A stretch of 64,000 nt of DNA from positions 930,001 to 994,000 of the forward strand of contig NZ_CP109000.1 of NCBI RefSeq assembly GCF_036226605.1, given 5' to 3'. Every line of letters begins with the position of its first letter. Position 1 is the first letter of the stretch. The position numbers and the translations under genes are program-made. The notes under the pieces are model-generated. The model was not told the origin of the DNA, searched no databases, and saw only the letters and a program-made list of their open reading frames with translations. This stretch comes from Streptomyces sp. NBC_00704. GTDB taxonomy: Bacteria; Actinomycetota; Actinomycetes; Streptomycetales; Streptomycetaceae. Positions 17,412 to 25,745 of the stretch are shown piece after piece.

Positions 17412-17657
17412 CTGAACCGCCCCGCCCACCTCAGCGACGCCGACTGGGCCGACTACCAGCAGTGCCAGGCCGAGCACGACGACCTCATCGCACAAGTCGC
17501 CGAACGCGAAGCCCAAATGGAACACGACCTGATCGCCGCCTACGACGACTACGAACTCGATTTCGCTCCCGTGCCGAAGCCCGAAGCCGACCCCGCACGC
17601 CGGACACCCCCGTCCCACCACGCGTCGGCCTCCCGCAGGAGGAACCGTGGCCGCTGA
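17412..17657 (+). CDS. Small acidic protein with CTG start
   Basis: 81 residues. A strong AAGGAG at 17402 is followed five bases later by CTG, and the frame reads LNRPAHLSDADWADYQQCQ, a helical Asp/Glu-rich body (IAQVAEREAQMEHDLIAAYD) and an Arg-rich end. There is no ATG, GTG or TTG at the proper distance. It overlaps the next gene by 11 bases. The coherent helical composition and the ribosome site make it a credible gene that ordinary ORF calling would miss. Confidence 0.55.
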   Translation: MNRPAHLSDADWADYQQCQAEHDDLIAQVAEREAQMEHDLIAAYDDYELDFAPVPKPEADPARRTPPSHHASASRRRNRGR

Positions 17658-18564
17658 CCAGGAGAACACTCCAGAGGCCCGCCGCGCGGCTGCGCTCGCA
17701 CCGCTTCCCGACCACCACAACGTGGACACCCCGTGGTGGCAGGAGCTGTGGCGCCGCCACGCGCACATCACCACGCCACTGCGAGAGCGCGGGCTGGAGT
17801 GCGACATCGAGTTCGGCCTCAGCGCCTACATCGTGCGCGTATCCCTCCCCGACGGCAGTTGCCTGATCATCGGTCCGCCGCAGGAGCCCCCCTCCGACCG
17901 CCCGCCGGGAAGTCCGGAGGGCTGGATCGCGACCCGCGAGCACCCCGACGACCCGTCGCTGTCCGAGGTCCTCTACGACTCGGCACCCTCCGACGACCCC
18001 GGTGCACCCCAGCGGCCCGAAGCCCGGCACGGCGGCAGCGCCCAGCCCCTGATCGAGGCGATCGACCATCGCCTCGATCAGCTCGGACTGCTGCCAACTC
18101 CCTCCTCGCCCACCGCCCGTACGCCCGTGTCCGCAGCCGAGCCGGCGCCCCGCGCCCCCGAGCCCGCGGACGTCTCCGGCAACGCGGACCGCACCTTCGT
18201 CTACGGCGACGCACTCCTCGCTCTCACCGACCGGCTCAACGCCACCGAGTCACCTGCGGACGCCGCCGCCCTGCTGCACCAGATCCTGGACCCCACCAGC
18301 GGCCTGCTGGAACGGCTCGGCGAGTTCTTCGAAGCAGCCGCGGAAAAGGCCAAGGAATCCGAGCAGGACGACGGATTCGACCTCCACTACGACCTTCAGG
18401 ACGCGGCGGCCACCCTGCGCAGTCTCGGCGAGGACCTGCACACCGCTGTCGACCGCATGCGTGCCCTGGCCCCCGCGCGCCGGACCACCCGGGCCGGTCT
18501 CCCGCCGGGTCCGAGCCCGGGGCCACCGACGGCGACCACCGCCGTGCCCGGCCGCACCCGGTGA
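17647..18564 (+). CDS. Hypothetical protein with shared helical module
   Basis: 305 residues, GTG behind AGGAGG. Residues 25-110 form a mixed alpha/beta domain (TPWWQELWRRHAHITTPLRE, then CDIEFGLSAYIVRVSLPDGS). Residues 175-285 are a helical module with the pattern LTDRLNATESPADAAALLHQ, then ILDPTSGLLERLGEFFEAAA. The same module recurs at 29280-30125, 30139-30834, 31612-32259, 32959-33342 and 34170-34526 with other partners. Function unknown; probably a cytoplasmic adaptor of the element. Confidence 0.6.
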   Translation: MAADQENTPEARRAAALAPLPDHHNVDTPWWQELWRRHAHITTPLRERGLECDIEFGLSAYIVRVSLPDGSCLIIGPPQEPPSDRPPGSPEGWIATREHPDDPSLSEVLYDSAPSDDPGAPQRPEARHGGSAQPLIEAIDHRLDQLGLLPTPSSPTARTPVSAAEPAPRAPEPADVSGNADRTFVYGDALLALTDRLNATESPADAAALLHQILDPTSGLLERLGEFFEAAAEKAKESEQDDGFDLHYDLQDAAATLRSLGEDLHTAVDRMRALAPARRTTRAGLPPGPSPGPPTATTAVPGRTR

Positions 18565-18732
18565 ACCAGGCACACCCGACGCTCGCCGCGCCCTCGCCCG
18601 GCTCAAAGACCAGGAATGTGCCGCCTTCCCGAAATGGCGAGGTCCACCAGCCGCAGGCCCCACGTCGTGGACTTCCGCCCGGCAGGCAGGTGGCCCGGAC
18701 GGCGGTCGGCGTCGCCTCCGGGGAGGTACACG

Positions 18733-19556
18733 GTGCGCTATCTCGGCACTCCCTCGGGGCCTGAGATTCGGGCTGCGATGAGCGCCGGACGCATCGGCTG
18801 TATGACCACCCCGGCGCAAGGCAGTCGGATCCCCGAGGGTGCGCTGTATGCCTGTGACAACTCCAAGTTCGGCAGCGACGCAAGGGCCGCTACTGGCCCG
18901 GAGCCCAAGCATGGTTCGCCTGGCTGCACCGGACCGTTGAACGGTACGGGCCGGATCGCTGCCTGTGGGCGCTCGCCCCGGACCAGCCGTTCGACGCCGT
19001 CGGCACCCTCACCGAGTCCCTGCCGTGGCTGGCCCGCATCCGCGAACTCGGCGTGCCCGCGGCCTACGCGGCCCAGGACGGCTGCGATACACCCGGGCTG
19101 CTGCCCTGGGACGACTTCGACGTCCTGTTCCTGGCCGGATCGACCGAGTGGAAACTCGGCCCCGTCGCCGAACGGCTGGCCCGCGAGGCGAAGGCCCGCG
19201 GCAAAGGCGTGCACATGGGCCGCGTCAACTCCCGGATCAGGCTGGGGATAGCCGAGTGGTTCGGCTGCGACAGCGCCGACGGCACCTACCTCGCGTTCGG
19301 GCCCGACAAGAACCTGCCCAAACTCCTGACCTGGCTCGACGAACTCGATGGCCGCCCCTCCCTCATCGGCGGCACACACCCCTTCGCCGCCCCCGACGCT
19401 CCGTCGACGACTCCGCCTCCGCGAGCAGACCTCCGACGACGTGTACCGCCAGGTCACGAGGCTGCCCTGAGATCGAAGAAATACCCGCCCACGGCGACAA
19501 GCGATGTAGCCCCCGCCCTCCCGACACCACGAGGTCCCCGTGCCAGAACCCGCTGA
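18733..19556 (+). pseudogene. TGT/DpdA-like (DUF7221-type) gene with 8-base insertion
   Basis: GTG behind GGGGAGG opens VRYLGTPSGPEIRAAMSAG, the usual N-terminus of a family of about 240 residues. After DNSKFG an extra AGCGACGC (18874-18881) shifts the frame; removing it restores KFG-KGRYWPGAQAWF and the rest of the protein, including VPAAYAAQDGCD, VHMGRVNSR and SADGTYLAFGPDKNLPKLL. From memory this family is annotated as queuine tRNA-ribosyltransferase-like (DUF7221), related to transglycosylases that put 7-deazapurines into RNA or DNA. As written the gene is broken; a sequencing error is possible. Confidence 0.65.
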
Positions 19557-20511
19557 ACAGTCGACGCCGCACCGGTCGCAGCAGCAGAACCTCGAACTGC
19601 GCAGTACCTCCGAGCCCCTCGAACTGCTCGACCACACCGGCCACGTCCCGGACGATGGCGGGTCACCGGCCGGAGCCTCATCGTCGGACATCAACTCCAC
19701 TCGCACGAGCCTGGCGTTGCTCGACACTGACGGACCTGCAGACAAGCCCACGCCCGCCATTAGCCTCGGCGATCACGACCAGATCGGTGTCATCGCCCTC
19801 ACCAGCAACGACGCCCCCGCTGCAGCCCACACCCTCCTTACCGACCACGGCTTCTGGCGCCCACGTGGCGTCTTCGGCTCCATCCTGATCCACGACAGGT
19901 ACGACCACGACGTTCCGGCCCGCCTCACGCGGTTCCTCGCCGATGCCGACCGACAAGGCATCGGCGTGGAATACCACCTGCCCCGCATCTTCGCGGACGC
20001 CGGTTCTCCCGCTGCGGGCAAGCGCGTCGAAGACCTGTGGCGCGACAACCAGCAACGGGAGTACCGCCGTTCACAGCGTGAGGCCGTCCGCATCTCCACC
20101 TCCGGCAGCGATCTGGAGTCCCTCGCCCACGGCCTGTGTCACCGTCTGCCCGGCGAATGGGCTTCCTGCATCACCGACTTCGCCGATCCGGACAGCCAGC
20201 TCGACTTCTTCGACGACCTGTGGGACAACGCGTCTTTGGCCAGTGCCTGGATGCAATTCCGCGTTCCCCGCGCCGCGATCCTCACCGGCCCCAACCGCCT
20301 CGAGCTCGTCGTGATCGACCGCCCGCTGCACCGCGGGCAGGTTCTCGTCGGCGCGCTATCCCTGCACGGCATCACCCACGACTACTTCGGCGACGACAAC
20401 GCCCCGCACGCGATCGCAGTCCCCGCCGAGGCAGTCCGCGCCGCGCACACGGTCTCCCGGCGGCTCCTGCCCCGCTACCGCCAGGCCGCCCGGCGCCTCA
20501 GGAAACCATGA
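19540..20511 (+). CDS. Hypothetical protein
   Basis: 323 residues, GTG behind ACGAGGT; the start overlaps the preceding broken gene by 17 bases. After an 80-residue disordered N-terminus come two mixed domains. Residues 80-150 contain DQIGVIALTSNDAPAAAHTL and a GFWRPRG turn. Residues 190-320 contain LAHGLCHRLPGEWASCITDF, VIDRPLHRGQVLVGALSLHG and YFGDDN. No signal peptide or membrane helix was seen and the family was not recognised. Confidence 0.55.
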   Translation: MPEPAEQSTPHRSQQQNLELRSTSEPLELLDHTGHVPDDGGSPAGASSSDINSTRTSLALLDTDGPADKPTPAISLGDHDQIGVIALTSNDAPAAAHTLLTDHGFWRPRGVFGSILIHDRYDHDVPARLTRFLADADRQGIGVEYHLPRIFADAGSPAAGKRVEDLWRDNQQREYRRSQREAVRISTSGSDLESLAHGLCHRLPGEWASCITDFADPDSQLDFFDDLWDNASLASAWMQFRVPRAAILTGPNRLELVVIDRPLHRGQVLVGALSLHGITHDYFGDDNAPHAIAVPAEAVRAAHTVSRRLLPRYRQAARRLRKP

Positions 20512-20621
20512 CCGCGTCCCGCACCGATCTGTCCGCCTCCGAGGGCCCACCGACCCGCCCGCCCACAGCAGCGCCCGGCATACAGCCGACGGCGAGCACG
20601 CCGTCCTCAGCACGGCGGTAG
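20508..20621 (+). CDS. Possible 37-residue peptide
   Basis: ATG in an ATGA overlap with the previous gene, encoding a Ser/Thr/Pro-rich peptide. It may be a decayed remnant rather than a functional gene. Confidence 0.25.
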   Translation: MTASRTDLSASEGPPTRPPTAAPGIQPTASTPSSARR

Positions 20622-20648
20622 ACGCCCCCACCCCTCCTGGAGTTCCCG

Positions 20649-21179
20649 CTGTCCGATCCTGACCAGCGGATGCTGCTGCACGACGTGGCCGACCGGCTCA
20701 ACGCCGTGGCCGACCACCTCCCGCTCCCCGACCAGATCCAACCGGACCCGGCCCTGAGCGAGATCCTGGACGACGAAGTCCGCCACCTGGCCAGCCTGCT
20801 GACCTACCTCGTCGGCGAGAGCGCCTTCCGCCACCGGGCCGCCGCCCGCTACCCGACCCGCGTCACGGCCACCCATCGCCGCACCACGCTCGCGCTCGCC
20901 CAAGCGGCCGAGCCCACCAGTGCCGCGCTCGCCGCCCTCGGCTCGGCCGTGCACCACCTCGGCCTCCTCGCCGAACTCACCCACCAAGCACCTGGTCCTA
21001 CCCGCACCCGGGCGATCGCCTCCACGTACCCGGGTCTCGTGGACCGGCTCGGTGAGAGCCGCACCTGCCTCGCCCGCGCCGCGAAGCAACTACGTGCCGC
21101 CGCCGATACACGGGCGGCACCGGCCGTGACCGCGCCGTCCCCGCCGACGGCATCCGCCACCGCATCCCGTACCCGCTAA
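20649..21179 (+). CDS. Hypothetical helical protein, probable CTG start
   Basis: 176 residues if begun at CTG 20649, six bases after GGAG; the first ATG is at 20670 but has no ribosome site. The N-terminus reads MLLHDVADRLNAVADHLPLP and the rest is predicted helical (ILDDEVRHLASLLTYLVG, ALGSAVHHLGLLAELTHQ). It resembles the 16813-17379 and 24483-25016 products in length and helical design. Function unknown. Confidence 0.55.
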   Translation: MSDPDQRMLLHDVADRLNAVADHLPLPDQIQPDPALSEILDDEVRHLASLLTYLVGESAFRHRAAARYPTRVTATHRRTTLALAQAAEPTSAALAALGSAVHHLGLLAELTHQAPGPTRTRAIASTYPGLVDRLGESRTCLARAAKQLRAAADTRAAPAVTAPSPPTASATASRTR

Positions 21180-21203
21180 CCCGCTATTTCCCGGAGCCTC
21201 CTG

Positions 21204-22262
21204 ATTCCCCTGCACACCTCCGCACGCCGCACCGCCCTCCTGCTCACCGCCGCATCCGTCGCGCTGACCGCGTCCGCCTGCGCCACTTCCGGCAGCCCGG
21301 ACGCCGACACCACAGCCAGGGCCACCCGCAGCAGCGCCTCCCCCACCCCGACCGCCGAGCCGGCACTGACGAAGAAGGAGGCCCTCGCCCAGATCTCCCA
21401 CTACTCCAAGATCAACAACGAGGCCAACACCGACCGCGACCGGCGCCTGCTCGACACGGTCGAGGACGGCCCGCTGTACGCGATGTCCATCTCGGAGTAC
21501 ACCGAGACCGAAGGGCTTCCCGCAGCGGACCGCAAGCCGTACAAGCCGTGGTCCTACGACTCGGCAAACGCGGAGCTGTACATCCCGCGCCTGGAAGCGG
21601 GGCAGGACCGCTGGTTCGCCGCCGCGCTCTCGGATCAGAAGGGCAAGGCACCCTCGCGTCTGGCGGTGTTCGCCGAACGCCCCCAGCACAAGGGCTGGGA
21701 GATGGTCTCCGTCGTCGACCTGGACAGCCAGAAGCTGCCGGACATCGCCCTTGACCGGGACGGGTACGCGACGGCCGTTCCCGCCGCCGGCAACAAGCGG
21801 CTGGCAGCGGACGCCGACCTGCTGCGCGCAGCCGTGCTCGACAACTTCGCCACCGGAGGCACGGACACCGGGACGAAGGTCTTCGCGACGACCAAGGCAA
21901 GCAAGCGGCAGATCGAGGTTCACGACAAGACCGGCACCCGCTACGGGAACCAGGGCACCACCGTCTTCGCCGGCGCCGCCAACCGCTACACGGACGCCTA
22001 CGCCCTCAGGACCACCGACGGCGGCGCGTTGATCCTCTTCTCCCACACGCACATCCAGACCGACGCCGTCGCGCACTCCGGCCTGCAGATCAACCCCGGC
22101 AAGGACGACCGGGCCTGGCTCCACGACGTGCCCCGCACCTCCATCACGTACACGTTCGTGTGCAACGACGCCGCCATCGTCCCCGCGAAGGCCGCACCGT
22201 CCCGACTGATCGGTTATACCTGCGCCCACACCGACGCCTCCGGCCCCCCGGTCGCCTCCTGA
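21204..22262 (+). CDS. Probable lipoprotein, non-standard start codon
   Basis: 352 residues if begun at ATT 21204 (seven bases after GGAG) or 350 from CTG 21210; the first ATG, at 21483, would discard the signal. The N-terminus is a typical lipoprotein signal: Arg-Arg, hydrophobic LLLTAASVALTAS, then lipobox SAC. A Thr/Ser linker follows and then a globular domain of about 290 residues with many beta strands (KGWEMVSVVDLDSQKLP, ALILFSHTHIQTDAV, SITYTFVCND). It is predicted to sit on the outer face of the membrane and may act at the cell surface during transfer. Family not recognised. Confidence 0.6.
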   Translation: MPLHTSARRTALLLTAASVALTASACATSGSPDADTTARATRSSASPTPTAEPALTKKEALAQISHYSKINNEANTDRDRRLLDTVEDGPLYAMSISEYTETEGLPAADRKPYKPWSYDSANAELYIPRLEAGQDRWFAAALSDQKGKAPSRLAVFAERPQHKGWEMVSVVDLDSQKLPDIALDRDGYATAVPAAGNKRLAADADLLRAAVLDNFATGGTDTGTKVFATTKASKRQIEVHDKTGTRYGNQGTTVFAGAANRYTDAYALRTTDGGALILFSHTHIQTDAVAHSGLQINPGKDDRAWLHDVPRTSITYTFVCNDAAIVPAKAAPSRLIGYTCAHTDASGPPVAS

Positions 22263-22354
22263 TCGGACCGCGTGTAAACGCCCCGCCCCTGACGGGCCGC
22301 ACGCCCCTGATGGCCGCCCCCGTCCCCGCTTCCTTGCTCGATCCGGAGAACTCC

Positions 22355-22945
22355 CTGTCCACACGTTCCTTCATCGCCCGCCCCACCACCGGCACGGGAT
22401 ACAGCGGCATCCACGTCCAGCTCGACGGCGTACCCAGCCACCACCTGCCGCTGCTCCTGGCCGCCTACCAGTACAAGTTCGGACGCGACGTGGAAGCCAT
22501 GTCCCGTCACCTCATCGACGACGTCGCCGTCGGCTGGGACGAGCTGGGCACCGATCTCCTCGACGGCGCCCCGCCCTCGCTCGTGGCCGCGCTGACCGGC
22601 GGCGAGCAGTGGCCCAGCCGCACCCTCGACCACCTGATCACCCCGGACGGCTCCCCGCCGCGGCGCATGTCGGTCACCGACGAGACCGCAGACGAGCAGG
22701 ACATGCAGTGGGGGTACATCCTGCACAAGGAGGGCATCGAGGTGATCAGCCTCCTCCACGAGGACATCGGCCCGGTCGTGGACTGGGCCTTCGACCCGCG
22801 CACCCCCTTCAACGACCACCCGGCGGCCTGGTCCTCCCTCGACCCCGCACCGGTTATCCGGGCATCGCGCAGCACGCCGTCCCCGGGCGCTCCCGCTGCA
22901 TCCCCGGCGAAGGCCCACGCCCCGCGTCCCGCCACGCGCCGCTAG
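22355..22945 (+). CDS. Hypothetical protein, probable CTG start
   Basis: 196 residues from CTG 22355, directly behind GGAGAACTCC; an ATG at 22310 lacks a ribosome site. The body has GTGYSGIHVQLDGVPSHHLP, a helical part (LLAAYQYKFGRDVEAMSRHL), a conserved-looking WGYILHKEGIEVISLL and a GPVVDWAFDPRTPF end, then a Pro/Ala tail. No recognised family. It lies in the tightly packed accessory run after the lipoprotein gene. Confidence 0.55.
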   Translation: MSTRSFIARPTTGTGYSGIHVQLDGVPSHHLPLLLAAYQYKFGRDVEAMSRHLIDDVAVGWDELGTDLLDGAPPSLVAALTGGEQWPSRTLDHLITPDGSPPRRMSVTDETADEQDMQWGYILHKEGIEVISLLHEDIGPVVDWAFDPRTPFNDHPAAWSSLDPAPVIRASRSTPSPGAPAASPAKAHAPRPATRR

Positions 22946-22971
22946 TTCACTCTCGCTTCCCGGAGCCTCCC

Positions 22972-23742
22972 CTGCCCTCGCACGCCCTGCCCCTGATCAC
23001 CGTCGTCATCGCCAGCCGCCTGCGCGAAGACCGGCTCGACTACCTGACCGCCATGCACGCCAGCCTCACCCGGCAGTCCGTGCCGTGGGAGGCCGTGATC
23101 GCGCTCGACGGTGCCTCGCCGGACCGCCTGCCCGACCCGCTCGCGCAGGACTCCCGCGTCCGCACGTTTGCTCTGCCTCGCCCGGTCGGCGCGGCCTGCG
23201 CCCGGAACCTGGCCCTCGCCCATGTCCGCACCCGGTACACCAACTGGGCAGATGACGATGATGAGTTCACCGACGACGCCATGTCCGTACGGCTGAACAT
23301 CCTGGAATCGACGGGGGTCGGCTGGTGTGCGGGATGGAGCGAGGACCTGCACCCCGACGGCTCGACCACCCTGTGGCGCTGCCCCGCCCCGCCCGGCCGG
23401 CACGAGGCCGGCGACGTGTGGACGTACTGGAAGTCACCGGCGGACACCATCCCCATCGGGCCGACCACTATCCTCGCTCGCACCTACCTGGTGCGCGCCG
23501 CTCCGATGGGCGGGCTCGTCCAGGGCGAGGACTACTGCGCCGCCCTCGGCGTCACCAGCCTCGCCCCCGGGATCCTGCTTCCCCTGCCGGTCTACCGGTA
23601 CCGCAAACACCCTGGCCAGATGACCCGCCAGGACGCCCATGACGTCCTGGAGCCGGAGGCTCGGCGGCATGCGTGGAACTACGGACGCAGCCTGCGAGCC
23701 GCCCTCCGCGCCCGGGAGACTCTAGGATCCGCGAATTCGTGA
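22972..23742 (+). CDS. Family 2 (GT-A) glycosyltransferase, probable CTG start
   Basis: 256 residues from CTG 22972 behind GGAGCCTCCC. The GT-A Rossmann-like start LITVVIASRLREDRLDYL leads to the nucleotide-sugar segment WEAVIALDGASPDRL, GAACARNLALAHVR and the metal-binding acidic cluster NWADDDDEFTDDAM. GLVQGEDYCAALG resembles the catalytic-base region. It would transfer a sugar from an NDP donor, probably in the cytoplasm. Such an enzyme is unusual inside a conjugation block; it might modify a surface component for mating or exclusion (inference). The C-terminus abuts an IS21-like end remnant. Confidence 0.8.
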   Translation: MPSHALPLITVVIASRLREDRLDYLTAMHASLTRQSVPWEAVIALDGASPDRLPDPLAQDSRVRTFALPRPVGAACARNLALAHVRTRYTNWADDDDEFTDDAMSVRLNILESTGVGWCAGWSEDLHPDGSTTLWRCPAPPGRHEAGDVWTYWKSPADTIPIGPTTILARTYLVRAAPMGGLVQGEDYCAALGVTSLAPGILLPLPVYRYRKHPGQMTRQDAHDVLEPEARRHAWNYGRSLRAALRARETLGSANS

Positions 23743-23800
23743 GCATTTCCGCGTGATCATGAGCACTGTCCGAGCAAATCCAGGTGATCATGAGCATTGG
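23740..23800. mobile_element. Remnant end of an IS21-like element
   Basis: The 13-mer GTGATCATGAGCA occurs twice (23754-23766, 23783-23795), with a partial TGAGCATTTCC copy at 23740. Multiple short direct repeats are typical of IS21-family termini. No transposase gene is attached, so this is a scar. Confidence 0.4.
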
Positions 23801-23825
23801 CAACGTTCAGTAGTTGCCACTTGCC

Positions 23826-24185
23826 TCAAGCCCGGATGTCAGCGCGGGCGCGGCCGACCTCCTCCTGGATGCGGTCGCGCAACCAGGGCGGCATGTCCAC
23901 CGGGGCACCCTCTGCGTCAGTGAGATAGATGCAGAGTTGCCCACGCATCTCGTCCTGGCGCGGATGACCGAAAGCTTCGACGACCCGACGACCCACCTCA
24001 TTGAGATCTTGGTGTGGAGCATCCACGTCCGACTGGTCATAGAACATGTGCAGGCCGGGAACACCGGGCAGGGGTCGAGTCACCTTCGGCCCCGCGTCCC
24101 CGACAATCCGGCTCTCGGCGTCCCAGTACCGGATGAAGCGCAGGTTGTACGCGCTAACGACGGCCACCATCGCCAGGTCGCTCAT
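23826..24185 (-). CDS. Hypothetical protein
   Basis: 119 residues from ATG 24185 behind GGAG. The only minus-strand gene within the long plus-strand block, it has noticeably less GC-rich codon use than its neighbours and lies beside the IS21-like scar, which suggests later acquisition. Visible features are SDLAMVAVVSAYNLRFIRYW at the N-terminus and a Pro-Trp-containing C-terminal helix (PPWLRDRIQEEVGRARA). Family not recognised. Confidence 0.55.
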   Translation of the reverse strand: MSDLAMVAVVSAYNLRFIRYWDAESRIVGDAGPKVTRPLPGVPGLHMFYDQSDVDAPHQDLNEVGRRVVEAFGHPRQDEMRGQLCIYLTDAEGAPVDMPPWLRDRIQEEVGRARADIRA

Positions 24186-24360
24186 AGCCAATCTCCTGCC
24201 TCGCAAGGGAGTTTGGACTCTAGCCGCCGCGCCGACCTGCTGGGCCGAGAACGACGTGGTCCACCAGCGTCAAGGCCGACCCTGGTTACCGGAACCAACG
24301 TTCACCGCGGCCATTAGTACCTCACTCGCTGTTACCTATCCGAGCTAGGAGAACCACCGA

Positions 24361-24483
24361 TTGCTCAATCTCCACCTACAGCGCCACTGCTCACTGCGTG
24401 CGGATTTCGATGTTTCCGCAAGAGCCCGTGCTCACGAAGTCGCGCTCCCTACAGAGACAAGCGCTGCGGCGGGGGTGATCTGA
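24361..24483 (+). CDS. Possible 40-residue peptide, TTG start
   Basis: TTG at 24361, nine bases after GGAG, opens LLNLHLQRHCSLRADFD and runs to a TGA that overlaps the ATG of the next gene (TGATG). The ribosome site and the overlap support a coupled small gene; it is too short for ordinary detection. The preceding 24186-24360 shows no gene. Confidence 0.4.
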   Translation: MLNLHLQRHCSLRADFDVSARARAHEVALPTETSAAAGVI

Positions 24484-25016
24484 TGTCTTCCTCCGTCACT
24501 CCGGCCACATTCGACTATCTGGCCAGGCGTCTGGAGGAACTGGCCTCCTCATTCCCCACCAGCCCCGACGCCGTCGACCTGGTCACGCTCACCGACGACA
24601 TCGGCGTGCTGGCCCACCATCTGCAGCACACCATCGAACACGCCCAGGAACGGTTCACCACACCGCAGACGGTCTGCCTGCCCGAACGCGTCGCCCTGGT
24701 CCAGCTCGCCCGGGCCGCCGCCGGTATTACGCGAGGTCTGGACACACTCGCCGAAGCCCTGACCTACGCCACGACCGGCTTCCAGCGCGAGTCCGTGGAG
24801 GATCTCGCCCACTCGCCTCTGCGCAACGACCCCGAAGTCCTGCGGATCATGACGGCCGAGAAGTACGTGGCGGCCCGCGCACGCCTGCACCACACCGCCG
24901 CGGCCCTGCGCGCGACCTTCACCCCGGCACCGTCTGGGCCGTCCACACCGCGCACGACCGGCCCACGGACCCAGCCAGCTGCCGCCGCCCAGTCACGGCA
25001 GCCGAACCGCCACTGA
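24483..25016 (+). CDS. Hypothetical helical protein
   Basis: 177 residues, ATG in a TGATG junction. Predicted all-helical: FDYLARRLEELASSFPTS, DDIGVLAHHLQHTIEHAQER, ALVQLARAAAGITRGLDTLA. The C-terminus is Pro/Gln-rich. Same type as 16813-17379 and 20649-21179, suggesting a paralogous group of helical accessory proteins. Function unknown. Confidence 0.6.
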   Translation: MSSSVTPATFDYLARRLEELASSFPTSPDAVDLVTLTDDIGVLAHHLQHTIEHAQERFTTPQTVCLPERVALVQLARAAAGITRGLDTLAEALTYATTGFQRESVEDLAHSPLRNDPEVLRIMTAEKYVAARARLHHTAAALRATFTPAPSGPSTPRTTGPRTQPAAAAQSRQPNRH

Positions 25017-25037
25017 ACGACGCCAGCAGGCCCCGGG

Positions 25038-25745
25038 ATGCCCCCGAACCCTCTTGCCGAGATCCGGCTCGCCTACAGCCGCGCCGCCGCCCTGGCAGCC
25101 ATCGCCCACGGCGAGCAGTACCAGTGGGCCAACACCGCCTTGGACCAGGCCGGATTCACCGAACGGGACGACGGAAGCGACAGCACGCCCGGCCCTCCCC
25201 CGGCGGAGCCGCCCCCCTTGAGACCAGCCCGGCGTACCACGACCCATCCGCCGTCCCCCCGCCGCTGCCCAGCAGAAAGAAGGAATCCTTCTCTGTCCGA
25301 CCACTTCCGCTTCCGTGCCCATCCCGAACACGGTTTCGTCGCCACCGCCGCACCGAGCTTCACCCCTCACCTTGCCGAGTGGTTCCTCGTCCGCGAGCAG
25401 TTCGAGCCCGTCCCCTTTTCGCCGGGCCTGTACCGGCTCACCGAGCCGGAACGCGATGGGCTGCGCCGTACCCGCCAGGCCGTCCATGACCTGCGCAGCC
25501 TCGGCTACAGCGTGCAGGCCGACATTCGCCCCGACCCGTCCCTCTCCGCCGGCCCACCACGCCCGGACCGGCCGAACGGGCTCCAGGAACGCCGTAGCCG
25601 TCTCGCCCAAGCCGCAGCCGGCCGAACGACGCAGCGCGCCACACCGCCCACCACTTCCCCGCCCTCAGCCCGACCGATCCCACCGAAGCCCACCTACGCA
25701 CCGACCGTCCACCTGACGGCCTCGGGCAGTGGACGGTCCCGATGA
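25038..25745 (+). CDS. Hypothetical protein, possibly two genes read as one
   Basis: 235 residues. Residues 1-45 are a short helical domain (PLAEIRLAYSRAAALAAIAH) and residues 46-85 are low complexity. Residues 86-165 form a module, HPEHGFVATAAPSFTPHLAE, then an LYRLTEPERDG turn and LRSLGYSVQADIRPDP, that resembles modules at 30139, 31320, 31612 and 32276. Just before this module stands AGAAGGA-A-TCCTTCT followed by CTG (25293), the start architecture seen elsewhere, so translation may also begin there and give 150 residues. The stop overlaps the next ATG. Confidence 0.55.
   Translation: MPPNPLAEIRLAYSRAAALAAIAHGEQYQWANTALDQAGFTERDDGSDSTPGPPPAEPPPLRPARRTTTHPPSPRRCPAERRNPSLSDHFRFRAHPEHGFVATAAPSFTPHLAEWFLVREQFEPVPFSPGLYRLTEPERDGLRRTRQAVHDLRSLGYSVQADIRPDPSLSAGPPRPDRPNGLQERRSRLAQAAAGRTTQRATPPTTSPPSARPIPPKPTYAPTVHLTASGSGRSR

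Noticed and set aside
18461..18781. A plus-strand frame reading ARRALARLKDQECAAFPKW between two genes
   Set aside because: The peptide looks helical and plausible, but no start or ribosome site exists in frame and it overlaps the end of the previous gene. A competing GTG frame (18562-18764) is also unsupported.
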